Source: Myxococcales bacterium
GTDB lineage: Bacteria; Myxococcota; Myxococcia; Myxococcales; UBA5297
Assembly: GCA_031262165.1 (NCBI GenBank)
Contig: JAISIF010000129.1
Span: 1-57,493 of the forward strand
DNA: 57,493 nt
Direction of reading: 5' to 3'
Below, piece by piece: positions 38,398 to 48,249 of the stretch (the first letter of the stretch is position 1; each line of letters opens with the position of its first letter). The position numbers and the translations under genes are program-made. Below the pieces are notes generated by a model, which had not been told where the DNA came from, searched no databases, and was given only the letters and a program-made list of their open reading frames with translations.

Positions 38398-39906
38398 TCA
38401 GCGGTCTGGTGTGACGACGAGATCGAACCACTCGGCCGTCATGCCCTGGGGCAGTCCCGCGTCGCTCGTGCCGGTCCCCTCACTCTGGAGAAAGGCCTTG
38501 ATCGACTTGAGCTCTGCGGCGTCGATGGGCCGCTCACTCGCGAGGACGGCGAAGCGGTTGCGGCCCACCGCATCCCTCAGGAGCAGGCGCGCAGGGACGC
38601 CCTTGATCGAGAGGTGATGCTTGCCAGGCGAGCGGCGTCCCGGGAGCTCCAGGAGCTCCAGCGAGTCATCTGGCCGGATGCGCGTGATCGCGACGAAGCG
38701 GGAGCGCAGCAGGCGGTAGCTCAGGAGAAGCTGTCGCGAGCTGGGCGTGGACTGGCCCGGGATGCCTTCGATGGGAGCGAGCGCGTCGTCTTCCGAATCG
38801 CCATCGCCATCGCCATCGCTGGCCTCGTCGCCAAGGGCAGGTGGCTCTGCCAGATGGAACGCGAGCTCCAGATCCCGCTGCGCGCTCTCGTCCAGCGTCG
38901 CCTGAAACGAAGGCGTTGCCCGCAGCGCGAAGAGCGTGAGGCCCGCCAGGCCCAACAGGCCAGCGGCGATGAGTGGGATCACGTCGCGTCGATTGCCCAA
39001 GACGGTGGACAGGCCAGGCAGCTCACCATTCAGGCGCGCGCCGATCTTCAGGCGACGCAGGATGCGCTGGAACATCGCGAGATCGCGGTGGCGACCGCGC
39101 TTCGGTCTGCTCTGGGCAAAGAGGATGGCGGCGAGCACCCCATCGAGCGCGTCGGTCGAGGGGCGGTGGCACAGGAGCGCCTCACAATCTGGGCAGCCAG
39201 CGCGCAGGTGTGCAGAGAGGCGATCGGCATGGTCCACGGGCTCACCGCGCAGGATCGCCTCGTAGAGCTCGGTCGTGAGGTGGGGCGTCCAAGGCGCCGT
39301 GGCATCGGCGTTGGCGTTGGCGGCGGCGTCCAAGTCGCCCGGCAAACCAGGCTGGTCAGCGAGCAGGCGCGCGAGGAGAAAGACCTTGAAGCGCACTTCA
39401 GCGATCTGCAGGTGCGCGCCGACCTGTGCGACGTCGAGCGAGAGGCGCGTGGCCAAGGCCTGAGGGCGCTCCTGCCGGTCGAAGCAGCTGGCCTCGGCGA
39501 TCTGCCGCGTCTCTGGTGGGAGCGTGGCGAGCGCCTCCCTGAGGCAGAGCTCCAATTCGAGGCGCGTCCCAGGGCTCTGCAGGCTGGACACATCGAAGTT
39601 CGGCTTCTCGCAGAAGTGCGCCTCGCTGCCGCTGGCGATGGCACAGCGCTGGCGGGCCATGCCGTGCGCGATACCGAGGAGGTAGGCGGCAAAGCGGTTG
39701 GGCTCGCGCAGGCGCGCGAGGTTGGAGAAGGCGTGGAGGAAGCTCTCCTCGACGAGATCGCTCTGTTCGGCGGTCTCCAGCACCCGCGCGCGGGCGAGCA
39801 CCTCTTCGACGGCAGGCACGTAGCGCTCGAACAGGGTTCGGCAGGCGGACGTGTCGCCCGCGAGGGTTCTGGAGATGAGCTGAGCGTCGTCGCGGTGCAT
39901 CGGCAA
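38398..39906 (-). CDS. ECF sigma factor-like protein fused to a zinc-binding-like motif, one TM helix and a C-terminal domain
   Basis: N-terminus DAQLISRTLAGDTSACRTLFERYVP...NRFAAYLLGIAHGMARQR; HLRAGCPDC; TM DVIPLIAAGLLGLAGLTLFAL. Confidence 0.7.
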   Translation of the reverse strand: MPMHRDDAQLISRTLAGDTSACRTLFERYVPAVEEVLARARVLETAEQSDLVEESFLHAFSNLARLREPNRFAAYLLGIAHGMARQRCAIASGSEAHFCEKPNFDVSSLQSPGTRLELELCLREALATLPPETRQIAEASCFDRQERPQALATRLSLDVAQVGAHLQIAEVRFKVFLLARLLADQPGLPGDLDAAANANADATAPWTPHLTTELYEAILRGEPVDHADRLSAHLRAGCPDCEALLCHRPSTDALDGVLAAILFAQSRPKRGRHRDLAMFQRILRRLKIGARLNGELPGLSTVLGNRRDVIPLIAAGLLGLAGLTLFALRATPSFQATLDESAQRDLELAFHLAEPPALGDEASDGDGDGDSEDDALAPIEGIPGQSTPSSRQLLLSYRLLRSRFVAITRIRPDDSLELLELPGRRSPGKHHLSIKGVPARLLLRDAVGRNRFAVLASERPIDAAELKSIKAFLQSEGTGTSDAGLPQGMTAEWFDLVVTPDR

Positions 39907-39965
39907 GGCGTCCTCGGAGGTCTCGATGTCCGTTCCCGTTCCCGTTTCAGATTTCAGATTTCGCT

Positions 39966-40721
39966 TCAGTTTCGCGAAGGCAGCAGCGGCCGCATGGCAG
40001 GCCTGGGCGTGTCGCCCGACTTCTTCAGAACAGCCTGAGCGCGCTCGGGTTGTCCATGCCGTTCATAAAAGCGAGCCAGGCGGCGGGCATGGAGCGCGCT
40101 CCTCGGGTTCTGGTCGAAGAGGATCTCGAACTCACGTTGGGCACACGCGATCTCGCCCGTGCGCTCACATGTCTCGGCCAGATGCGCACGCGCCACGCCG
40201 TCGCGCGGAGCACGGGCGAGCGCCTTTCGGAGCGCCTCGATGGCCTGCGCGTCGCGACCAGCCAGCGACAGCAAGATGCCCAGCCGCAGCGCCAGGGCGT
40301 CCTCTTCGGGCCTGAGCTCGAGCGCGCGCGAACAGCTCTCGATGGCCTGCGCCAGGGCCTGCGTGCGGTCGAAGTGACGGCACCGCGCCAGGAACACGCG
40401 CGGGTTGCGCGGTTCGAGCCGCGCGGCGGCGTCGAGCGCGCGCTCGCGCTCGGCGATGGGCCCATCCAGCTTTTCGAGGAGCTCTGCCCATTCGAGCTGC
40501 ACCAGACCAAACCTCGGAAAGCGCTGGACGAGGGGCGCCAGAATCTTCCGCGCTGCCTCCAAGTCTCCGGCCTCGACATGGGCGCGCGCCCGCTTGAGCT
40601 GCTCCGTCGCGTTGGCGGAGACCGCGGCCACGCAGAGCGTCTGGAGCGATTCCGCACCAGGGCTGGCCGAAGGAAACGACGCCATCACGAAGAGCGGGAG
40701 GAGCGCGAGGACGAGGGACAT
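39966..40721 (-). CDS. Exported TPR protein
   Basis: Signal peptide MSLVLALLPLFVMASFPSASPGA; repeated TPR-like helices. Confidence 0.75.
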   Translation of the reverse strand: MSLVLALLPLFVMASFPSASPGAESLQTLCVAAVSANATEQLKRARAHVEAGDLEAARKILAPLVQRFPRFGLVQLEWAELLEKLDGPIAERERALDAAARLEPRNPRVFLARCRHFDRTQALAQAIESCSRALELRPEEDALALRLGILLSLAGRDAQAIEALRKALARAPRDGVARAHLAETCERTGEIACAQREFEILFDQNPRSALHARRLARFYERHGQPERAQAVLKKSGDTPRPAMRPLLPSRN

Positions 40722-40845
40722 GGGCGCGGCGGCTTAGCAAAAGCTTTCTGGAATGCGGAGGGTATTTTTCGAATTCGGATCTACCAATTCAATTTCGAGC
40801 TTCGATTCTCCATTTCAAATGAAACGTGTAATAATTATCTAATAC

Positions 40846-40872
40846 AAAAAAAGGACGCGATTCATCGCGCCC
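40846..40872 (-). terminator. Rho-independent terminator downstream of the terpene cyclase gene
   Basis: Minus strand gggcgcga-tgaa-tcgcgtcc followed by ttttttt. Confidence 0.8.
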
Positions 40873-40949
40873 TCTTCTCGTTTACTCCATTCTTTCACTC
40901 CATTTTGTTTTTATTTCGATATTCGAAATCGAATTGGCCCGTTTGCGAT

Positions 40950-42881
40950 TCAATTCCGTTTGGCGCCGCTCTTGACCTTGAGTCCGACGGCCTTGGCCCA
41001 GCGGGCGAGCGCCGTCAGGGGGAAGGTCAAGGGGTAAGACGGGTAGTTCATATAGATGATGCAGGGGTGACCCGTGCCCACCGTGGAGCGATCGCTCCAG
41101 CGGCCATCGCGCTGGAGCTCGTCCACCAGGAAGCGGGCGGCGGACGTGGCCGCGGCGCCTTTGGCCCGGCCACCGGCGATGAGCGCGAGCAGAGTCCAGG
41201 CGGTCTGCGAGGGCGTGCTCACGCCGCGACCTGCCCACGCCTCGTCCTCGTAGGCGCGCACGCTCTCACCAAAGCCTCCGTCCGGGTTCTGACGGCTCTC
41301 CAGCCAGTCGAGCGCGCGGCACAGGTAGGGCTCGTGCGGGCTCTCCCCTGCCTTGACGAGGCCCACCACGGCCGCGCCCGTGCCGTTGAGGTAGTTGATG
41401 CCCCAGCGTGACCACCAGGCGCCGCTCGGCGACTGGGTGGCCTTGAGGTAGGCGATGGCCCGGCGCGCGGCAGGGCTCGATGTGCGCGTGTGGCCATGGT
41501 CGGCGATCGCCTCCAGGATGTGGCCGGTCAGGTCTGGCGAGCTCTCGTCGAACAGGTCGGCCGAGTCGGCCAGAGCGCCAGCGGCGCGGTTCAAGAACCA
41601 GTTGCCCACGTTGTCCTTGGCAAACGCGCCAAACCCGCCGTCCGCGCTCTGCAGGGAGAGCAGCCACTTCAGGGCGCGCTCGATGGCGCGATCCACCACG
41701 GGCTCACCGGCGAACGGCTTGAGGAACATCAGGATCTCGGCCGTGTCGTCCGTGTCGGGCGCGTACCAGAAGTCGTGGCCATAGCCGAACCCACCGAGCG
41801 CGCTCTGGTTCTCGACCAGGTAGTGGGCCGTTGGTCGCAGCGCCTCCAGGTCGATGTCGCTCGTCAGGAGCGCGATGCCGACGAGCGCCGTGTCCCAATA
41901 ATGGCCGTCCATCAGGCCGCCCAGGTAGGCGGCGCTCTCGCTCTCGAAGAAGAGGTGCTCGACGAAATCGAACGCGCGCTCGAGGGCGATCGAGAGCTTC
42001 TGGTCCGGGTCGCCACGGTTGCGCGCGAAGTCGTCGAACACGATGGTCGAGAGCATGGTCGAGAGCGTGTAGCCGCCGAAGCTCCCCTTGGGTTGCTGGC
42101 GGTCGAGCATGAACCGGATGAGCTTCTGGTCCGCCTCGTCCGGCAGGAGCCGGTCGCGCGCATCGATCTGACGGCGGATACGCGCCTCTTGCGCGCGGTC
42201 GCACCACAGCTCGGGCAGCAGGAATTCTGGACCGATGAAGCGTCGGAAGCGCTTCTCGCGCAGATAGGCGATGGCCACCATGTGCGGCCCGATCCACTGC
42301 GCAAAGTCGTCGTGGTTGAACGGGAAGGCCTTGTTGAACACGAAGTAGGGAATCCGGGGCATGAACTCCCAGTCGTAGTTCCCGAAGCAGGCGGCCACGA
42401 TCTTGTTGAACGCCGACAGCTTGGCCATCCCGCCCTTCGAGAGGATGAAGCCGCGCGCGCGGACGAGCGGCGCCGAATCGGCAGGCGTGCCCGAGGCCTT
42501 CAGGAAAAAGTAGTTGAGGAAGGTCGCGTTGAGGTCGCCCTCGGGGATGTTCGCGTCCTGGATCGCGTACCAGGAGCCGTCCGGCAGCTGATTCTCGAGG
42601 AGCAACCCTCGCAGGCGCTCGACGTCGAGCTTGGTGTGCTCGCGGTCGAGCAAGCGCAGGAAAAGGTAGAACTGGGAGGTGTAGTGCATCCCCAGGTAGG
42701 GCGGCATGTCCCAGTAGAGATCTCCGATGCGTTGCTCGAAGAGGTTCATCTGGGCGCGCTCGACAGCCTCGAGGATCTCCTTCTGGCAGGGCGCGGGCAG
42801 CGGGTTGTGCTCATTCCGCTTGGGGGGCGGCAGGGAGCTGAAGAGCGCGGCAAAGGGCTCCAGATACGTCTTGAGGTTCAT
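40950..42881 (-). CDS. Class II terpene cyclase, squalene-hopene cyclase family
   Basis: DXDD motif APDTDDTAEILMFL; QW-like repeats (QNPDGGFGES, QSADGGFGAF); STPSQTAWTLLAL; VGTGHPCIIYMNYPSYPLTFPLTALARW. Confidence 0.88.
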   Translation of the reverse strand: MNLKTYLEPFAALFSSLPPPKRNEHNPLPAPCQKEILEAVERAQMNLFEQRIGDLYWDMPPYLGMHYTSQFYLFLRLLDREHTKLDVERLRGLLLENQLPDGSWYAIQDANIPEGDLNATFLNYFFLKASGTPADSAPLVRARGFILSKGGMAKLSAFNKIVAACFGNYDWEFMPRIPYFVFNKAFPFNHDDFAQWIGPHMVAIAYLREKRFRRFIGPEFLLPELWCDRAQEARIRRQIDARDRLLPDEADQKLIRFMLDRQQPKGSFGGYTLSTMLSTIVFDDFARNRGDPDQKLSIALERAFDFVEHLFFESESAAYLGGLMDGHYWDTALVGIALLTSDIDLEALRPTAHYLVENQSALGGFGYGHDFWYAPDTDDTAEILMFLKPFAGEPVVDRAIERALKWLLSLQSADGGFGAFAKDNVGNWFLNRAAGALADSADLFDESSPDLTGHILEAIADHGHTRTSSPAARRAIAYLKATQSPSGAWWSRWGINYLNGTGAAVVGLVKAGESPHEPYLCRALDWLESRQNPDGGFGESVRAYEDEAWAGRGVSTPSQTAWTLLALIAGGRAKGAAATSAARFLVDELQRDGRWSDRSTVGTGHPCIIYMNYPSYPLTFPLTALARWAKAVGLKVKSGAKRN

Positions 42882-42974
42882 CGGCAAAGTCACCTGTCTG
42901 TTCCTCCTCCGGCCAGGAGGGCGCGCCTTCTGAGTGAAGGCACTTGGCGTGACAAGATGGAAATGCCCAGCGTC

Positions 42975-43275
42975 CAGGGCAATCGAGTCCTCAAATCACT
43001 TGACACACCCACTCCCTCCAGGCCTCCGGGCCACCTCCTTGGGTGAGAGAGGCTTTCGATGGGGGCCCCTTCACCGAGGGGGATGTCGGCGTCGCCGACA
43101 GGGGGCGGCGCGATCCGAATCGATGTCGAAATCGATGTCGAATCGGAGGTGTAGGGGCGTTGTGTGCAGCGCCCTGCGAATGACGGACGAGGCAAACGCG
43201 CGATGGCGACGCGAGCGTCGCGCCTCCGACAAAACACCTCGATCGTCGGTCATTCGCCAGAGCCCGATTTCCCTG
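42975..43275. repeat. Palindromic repeat family B, long copy with inverted ends
   Basis: Left cagggcaatcgagtcct; right cagagcccgatttccctg; internal gtaggggcgttgtgtgcagcgccc and gaatgacgga. Confidence 0.55.
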
Positions 43276-43313
43276 AGGCGGCTCGCGCCACTTTCTTCTT
43301 TGATTGCCCTGCC

Positions 43314-45575
43314 ATGCCCTCACTCCTGAAACGCCCTTCGGTGCTCGCCGTCACCGCACTCATCGCCCTCGTCGGCGGCGCGCTCACGTGGTTGCCGCTG
43401 TTCGATCTGCCCGGCTACGAGCTGTCGAGCGCGCTCACGCTGATGCTCGCGCTGGCCGCGCCCTACTTCGGCATCCGCGCCGCCGAGTGCCTCATCACCG
43501 AACGCCCAACCTTGCGCGAGCTGCTCAAAGCCGCGCGCGCCGCGCTCTTCCCCGCCGTGATCGCCGCGCTCCTCCCGCTCGCGTTTGCCTGGATCACGAG
43601 CGCGCTGAGTGAGCGATGCAGCCCCTCGTCTGGGAGCGCGCTCGCCCTCCTCCTTCCTCTGCCGACGGCGGTGTTGGGCGTGTGCCTCGGCATCTGCCTG
43701 AAGCGCTGCCTGAGAAAGACGAGCCGCGCGCTCTTCGCCGTGCTTCTCGTCCTGCTCGCGTCGCTCGCCATCTCACTCTGGCCGCTATGGGCCGGGCCGC
43801 AGCTCTTTGCCCTCAACCACCTGCTCGGCGCCTTTCTCGGGCCAATCTACGACGAGGCCTTGGCCGTGGACGCGCGCCTCCTCACGTTCCGCGCGCTAAC
43901 GCTGCTCTGGGCGCTGGCGCTGCTGCTGTTCACGGCCCTCGTCAGCGCATCGAGCTCGATCTCGAGGTCATGGCTTGCCTGCGCGTTCGGCGCCTGCCTC
44001 CTCGCGCTCGGATTGTGCTGGCACTTCGACACGGCGCTCGGGCTTCGGACGACCGAGGCCGACATCGACGCGACGCTCGGCGGCAAGCTCAGCGTCTCCC
44101 CGCAACTCACGCTCCACTTCCCGCGCGAGAAGCCAAAGGAGCAGGTCCGTCGCCTCGCGTTCGAGATGGCGTTTGCCTGGTCCGAGCTCAGCGAGCTCTT
44201 TGGCGCCACGCCCCAGGGCGAGGTGCACGCCTTTTTCCATCGAAGCCCCGAGGAGAAGCGCCGCCTGACCGGCGCCTCGCGCACCGACTTTGCCAAGCCC
44301 TGGCGCGCGCAATTTCACGTGCTCGACAAACCCTGGCCCCACCCAACGGCACGCCACGAGCTGGCCCACCTCTTTGGCGCGGCGTTTGGCTCGCCGATCT
44401 TTGGCGTGTCGTGGCGCGGCATCCTTGGCCTCAACGTCGGGCTGATCGAAGGTCTCGCCGTGGCGGCCGAGGCAGAGGGCGACGAGGACTTCGCTCTCCA
44501 CGCGCAGGCACGCGCCATGCGCGAGCTCGGGCTCCTCCCAGATCTGAGCGCGCTGCTCGATCCAGCGGGCTTCTACGCGCAGCCCGGCGCCCGCGCTTAC
44601 ACGGCCAGCGGCAGCTTCCTGCGCTTCGTCCACGAGCGGCACGGCGGCGCTGCCGCGTTGCGCGCGCTCTACCCCGAGGGCGACTTCGTGACGGCCACGG
44701 GCCAGGCGCTCCCGACGCTCATCGCGCAGTGGCTCGAAGCACTCGACACGATCGAGCTCACGCCGCGCGCTCGATCAGCGGCGCAGCAGCGCTTTGGCAG
44801 GGGGAGCCTGTTCCAGCGGCCTTGCGTGCGCGAGATCGCAGCCCTCGAGAGGCAGGCCGCACCACTCGTCAACGCCGATCCAGCGCAGGCCCTGGCGCTC
44901 TACGATCGATGCGCGGCGCTCGTGCCCGACGATCCAGGCTTCGCGTGGATGCGTGCCGAGCTCAAACGGTCGCAGGAGGACTTCGACGGCGCGGCGACGC
45001 TCTATGAAGATCTGAGCAGCAGCTCGAACGCGGCTCCGCACGTCCAGGGGCGGGCGTTGCTCGCGCTGGCCATGCTCGACTGGCGCGCTGGACGGCTCGA
45101 CGCTGCCCGTGATCGCCTGGAGCGCGCGCTGGCGCTGCCGCTCCTGCCTGGCGACGAGCGCAGCGCCCTGATCAAATTCGTGGCCATCGTCGGCGACGAG
45201 GCGTCGCGAGAGCTCCTTCGGCGCTACTTCGACAGTGGCGCTGGCCTCGCCGAGCTGCTCGCGCTCCAGCGGCTCTCGGAGGCGCGTCCAGATTGGCCCA
45301 TCGCCCCCTACCTCCTCGGCCGCCAGCTCTGGATACGCGGACAGGGTGCCGAGGCGCTGCCGTATCTGCGGCGCGCGCACGAGGCAGCGCTCGGCCATCC
45401 CGTGCTCGTCGAGGAGAACCTGCGCGTCTGGGTCGATGCCGCGTTCTGGTCAGGCGACCTCGCCGAGGCGCGCGCTGCCCTGGCGGAATGGGAGGCGCTC
45501 GGCGCCAGCGTGGACCAGCGCGCCCGTGAGCTCTGGCAGCGACGCTGCGCGTTTCGTGAGCGTCACGGCGACTGA
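43314..45575 (+). CDS. Polytopic membrane protein with gluzincin-like metallopeptidase motif and TPR C-terminus
   Basis: About 6-7 N-terminal TM segments; ARHELAHLFG (HExxH) ... GLIEGLAVAAEAEG; TPR-like repeats. Confidence 0.75.
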   Translation: MPSLLKRPSVLAVTALIALVGGALTWLPLFDLPGYELSSALTLMLALAAPYFGIRAAECLITERPTLRELLKAARAALFPAVIAALLPLAFAWITSALSERCSPSSGSALALLLPLPTAVLGVCLGICLKRCLRKTSRALFAVLLVLLASLAISLWPLWAGPQLFALNHLLGAFLGPIYDEALAVDARLLTFRALTLLWALALLLFTALVSASSSISRSWLACAFGACLLALGLCWHFDTALGLRTTEADIDATLGGKLSVSPQLTLHFPREKPKEQVRRLAFEMAFAWSELSELFGATPQGEVHAFFHRSPEEKRRLTGASRTDFAKPWRAQFHVLDKPWPHPTARHELAHLFGAAFGSPIFGVSWRGILGLNVGLIEGLAVAAEAEGDEDFALHAQARAMRELGLLPDLSALLDPAGFYAQPGARAYTASGSFLRFVHERHGGAAALRALYPEGDFVTATGQALPTLIAQWLEALDTIELTPRARSAAQQRFGRGSLFQRPCVREIAALERQAAPLVNADPAQALALYDRCAALVPDDPGFAWMRAELKRSQEDFDGAATLYEDLSSSSNAAPHVQGRALLALAMLDWRAGRLDAARDRLERALALPLLPGDERSALIKFVAIVGDEASRELLRRYFDSGAGLAELLALQRLSEARPDWPIAPYLLGRQLWIRGQGAEALPYLRRAHEAALGHPVLVEENLRVWVDAAFWSGDLAEARAALAEWEALGASVDQRARELWQRRCAFRERHGD

Positions 45576-45589
45576 GATCGGCCAGCCAC

Positions 45590-46512
45590 TCAGGGCAGCC
45601 GATCGATCTCGATCTGCTGCGGCGTCCCGAGCCCCAACACGCGGACAGGCGTGGGCCGATCTTCCCTGATCCCGTCGCCGAGCTGACCTGCCTCGTTGCC
45701 GCCCCAGCAGATCACCGCGCACGTGTGAGCGCTGCCAGCGATCAGGCCAGTGACGATGCCGTCGAGCCCAATGACCGGCATCGGGAGGCTGGGCCCCGTC
45801 GTCGTCTCATCAGCGGGTTGGCCGTTGGAATGGCTGCCCCAGAACGTCACCGATCCGTCCTCGTTCAGCGCGCAGGCGTGTCGAGCGCCTGCCGCGATCG
45901 CCGTCACGTCGCTTTGCAATCCGATGACGTCCACGGGCTCGACGCTCTCGGGCACGCTGCCGTTGCCGAGCTGACCTTCGAGGTTCTGGCACCAGCACGT
46001 CACACCGCCCTCGGCCGTCAACACGCACGCCAAGGACTTAGGACCTATCCCTCGATTATCCCGCCGCCAAAGCTCGTCCGTGAAACGCCTGCCTTCGTTG
46101 TTTCGCTCTTCACTTCCGTCTGGATGCTTTCGGACTCTCCGAGGGGCGCTTCTGGCATTCCCCGTCCTTCGCGGTGCAAAGGTCCTAATGAAGGGATAAT
46201 TCCTAAGCCCCTGACGCTTCATACGATTCCTCGGTGGCATGGCAGGCGTCCGACGCTTCGCCGTCTGGTTCGTCTGGCTGCGAAGCGGTGTTGTCGGGCG
46301 CGCCCTCCTTCTCCGTCTCTTTGATCTGACACACCGCAGCCCACCGACATCGTGAGGGCGAGCGCAATCACTGGCACGAGCCACAACGCCTTGTTCCAAA
46401 TCGAGCCGATCGAGATCGAACGCACGGCGGACCGCTCCCTCGCCTTCGTCGTGTTTGGCCGTGCTTCATCGAATGATGGCTTGATGGGTGTGGCATGAGG
46501 CGGACGCGACAT
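45590..46512 (-). pseudogene. RCC1-repeat lipoprotein gene disrupted by MITE A copy 5 and a frameshift
   Basis: Lipobox LVPVIALALTMSVGC; linker QIKETEKEGAPDNTASQPDEPDGEASDACHATEESYEASGA* in another frame; RCC1 blocks GGVTCWCQNLEGQLGNGS... and AHTCAVICWGGNEAGQLGDG beyond the element. Confidence 0.8.
46032..46207 (+). repeat. MITE-like element A, copy 5
   Basis: aaggacttaggacctatccctcgattatcccgccgcc...gaagggataattcctaag. Confidence 0.85.
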
Positions 46513-46667
46513 TGCCCGCCCGACAGCCCTTCTATCGGCCCATCTGGACAAGGCCCGCTCGCTGGTCTTTATGCCGCCCCCGTTTCCTCGGGCCTTTGCG
46601 GCGCGCGTCCGGCGCGACCGCCGAGGCTCTTTCATTTCACTTCACCGCAGCCAGCAAGGAGACAGAC

Positions 46668-48200
46668 GTGAAAGAAAAACTTGTGGTGCGCAAAGGCGCT
46701 TACCACGACTCGGCGTTCCTGATGCGGGTCACCCGTCAGCTCAAAGGCATCTCCAACATCTTCGATGCCGTCGTGGTCATGGGCACGCCCATGAACCTGG
46801 AGCTGCTGGCCGCCTCCAACTTCATGGGTGAGGCGCTCGAGAGCGTCACCCCAATGGACATGGTCGTCGCGCTGCGGGGCGCGAGCGCCGACGCGATCGC
46901 CGTGGCGGAGCAGGAGCTCGAAAAACTCCTCCAGGGAGGCGAGCAGCAGACCGGTGATGAGTCCGCGGGTCTTCCCATCGACCTCACCACCGCGCTCACT
47001 CAGAACCCCGACGCGCAGCTCGTCAGCGTGTCTGTCCCAGGCACCTACGCGGCCTACGTGGCCAGCCGCGCGCTCGATGCCGACCGCCACGTGTTCCTCT
47101 TCTCGGACAACGTCTCGGTCGAGGACGAGCTCGCGCTCAAGACGCGCGCGCTGGAGAAGGGCCTGTTCGTCATGGGCCCGGACTGCGGCACGGCCATCAT
47201 CGCGGGCGTTGGCCTCGGGTTCGCCAACCGCGTGCGCCAAGGCCGCATCGGCGTGGTCGGCGCCTCCGGCACCGGGATGCAGGAGCTCACGAGCCTCATC
47301 TGCGAGCAAGAGGGGGAGGGGATCTCGCAGGCCATCGGCACGGGCGGCCGCGATCTCTCCAAAGCCATTGGCGCGCGCATGACCGATCTGGGCCTCCGCG
47401 TGCTGGCAGCCGATCCCGGGACCGACGTCATCTGCGTCGTGGCCAAGCACCCGGCCGACGAGGTCGCGGACCGCGTCCACACCATCCTCGAAGGCCTCGG
47501 CAAGCCGGTCGTGGTCCGCTACATGGGCAACGCGGTGCGACCGAGCACGTCCAACGTCTTCTATGCCTCGACCATCGATGAGGCTGCCCAGGCCGCTGCC
47601 CGCCTCGCGCGCGGCGAGCCGCTCACGTTCTCGAAGCAGTGCTCGGGCTGCGGCGACGCCTGCTTCAAAGCCGACAAGATCAAGGAGGGGCGCGTCATCC
47701 CCAAGCGACTCATCGGGCTCTACAGCGGCGGTTCGCTTGCTTACGAGGCCGCCCTGTTCCTCCAGCAAAAGGGCATCGCCGTCCACGAGCCCAAGGTTGC
47801 GATGAAGTCGAGCGGTCCCATCGAGTTCGACGGCAACCTCGTCATCGACACGGGCGAGGACTTCTACACGGTCGGCAAGCCCCACCCGATGGTCGATCAA
47901 ACGGTCCGCTGCGAGCTCATCGAGAAGGTCGGCGCGGACAAATCCGTGGGCGTGCTGCTCCTCGACGTCGTGCTCGGTGATGGATCGCACGCCGACCCAG
48001 CGCCCGAACTCGTGGCAGCCGTGAACGCGGCCAAGGCAGCGCGCGGCTCGGACGACCTGCTCGTGCTCGCCTCCATCACCGGCACCGAGCTCGATCCGCA
48101 GGATCTCTCCCGCCAGAAGGCCATCCTGAAGGCTGCGGGCATCCTCGTGGCGCCGACCGCCTCCAAGGCCGCGCGAATCGCGAGTGAACTCCTCGCCTGA
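46668..48200 (+). CDS. fdrA: FdrA-family protein (acyl-CoA synthetase-like)
   Basis: VVRKGAYHDSAFLMRVTRQL; MGTPMNLELL; LFVMGPDCGTAIIAGVGLGFANRVRQGRIGVVGASGTGMQELTSLI; VGKPHPMVD; GTG start with AAGGAG RBS. Confidence 0.88.
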   Translation: MKEKLVVRKGAYHDSAFLMRVTRQLKGISNIFDAVVVMGTPMNLELLAASNFMGEALESVTPMDMVVALRGASADAIAVAEQELEKLLQGGEQQTGDESAGLPIDLTTALTQNPDAQLVSVSVPGTYAAYVASRALDADRHVFLFSDNVSVEDELALKTRALEKGLFVMGPDCGTAIIAGVGLGFANRVRQGRIGVVGASGTGMQELTSLICEQEGEGISQAIGTGGRDLSKAIGARMTDLGLRVLAADPGTDVICVVAKHPADEVADRVHTILEGLGKPVVVRYMGNAVRPSTSNVFYASTIDEAAQAAARLARGEPLTFSKQCSGCGDACFKADKIKEGRVIPKRLIGLYSGGSLAYEAALFLQQKGIAVHEPKVAMKSSGPIEFDGNLVIDTGEDFYTVGKPHPMVDQTVRCELIEKVGADKSVGVLLLDVVLGDGSHADPAPELVAAVNAAKAARGSDDLLVLASITGTELDPQDLSRQKAILKAAGILVAPTASKAARIASELLA

Positions 48201-48249
48201 GCTGTCTGTCCAACTTTCAAAAACATCGAACCGAAAGGATCGAACACCA

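Noticed and set aside
38614-40038. 474-aa plus-strand ORF opposite the sigma-like gene
   Set aside because: Shadow ORF of Arg/Glu-rich composition.
41490-43046. 518-aa plus-strand ORF opposite the terpene cyclase gene
   Set aside because: Shadow ORF; cyclase motifs are on the minus strand.
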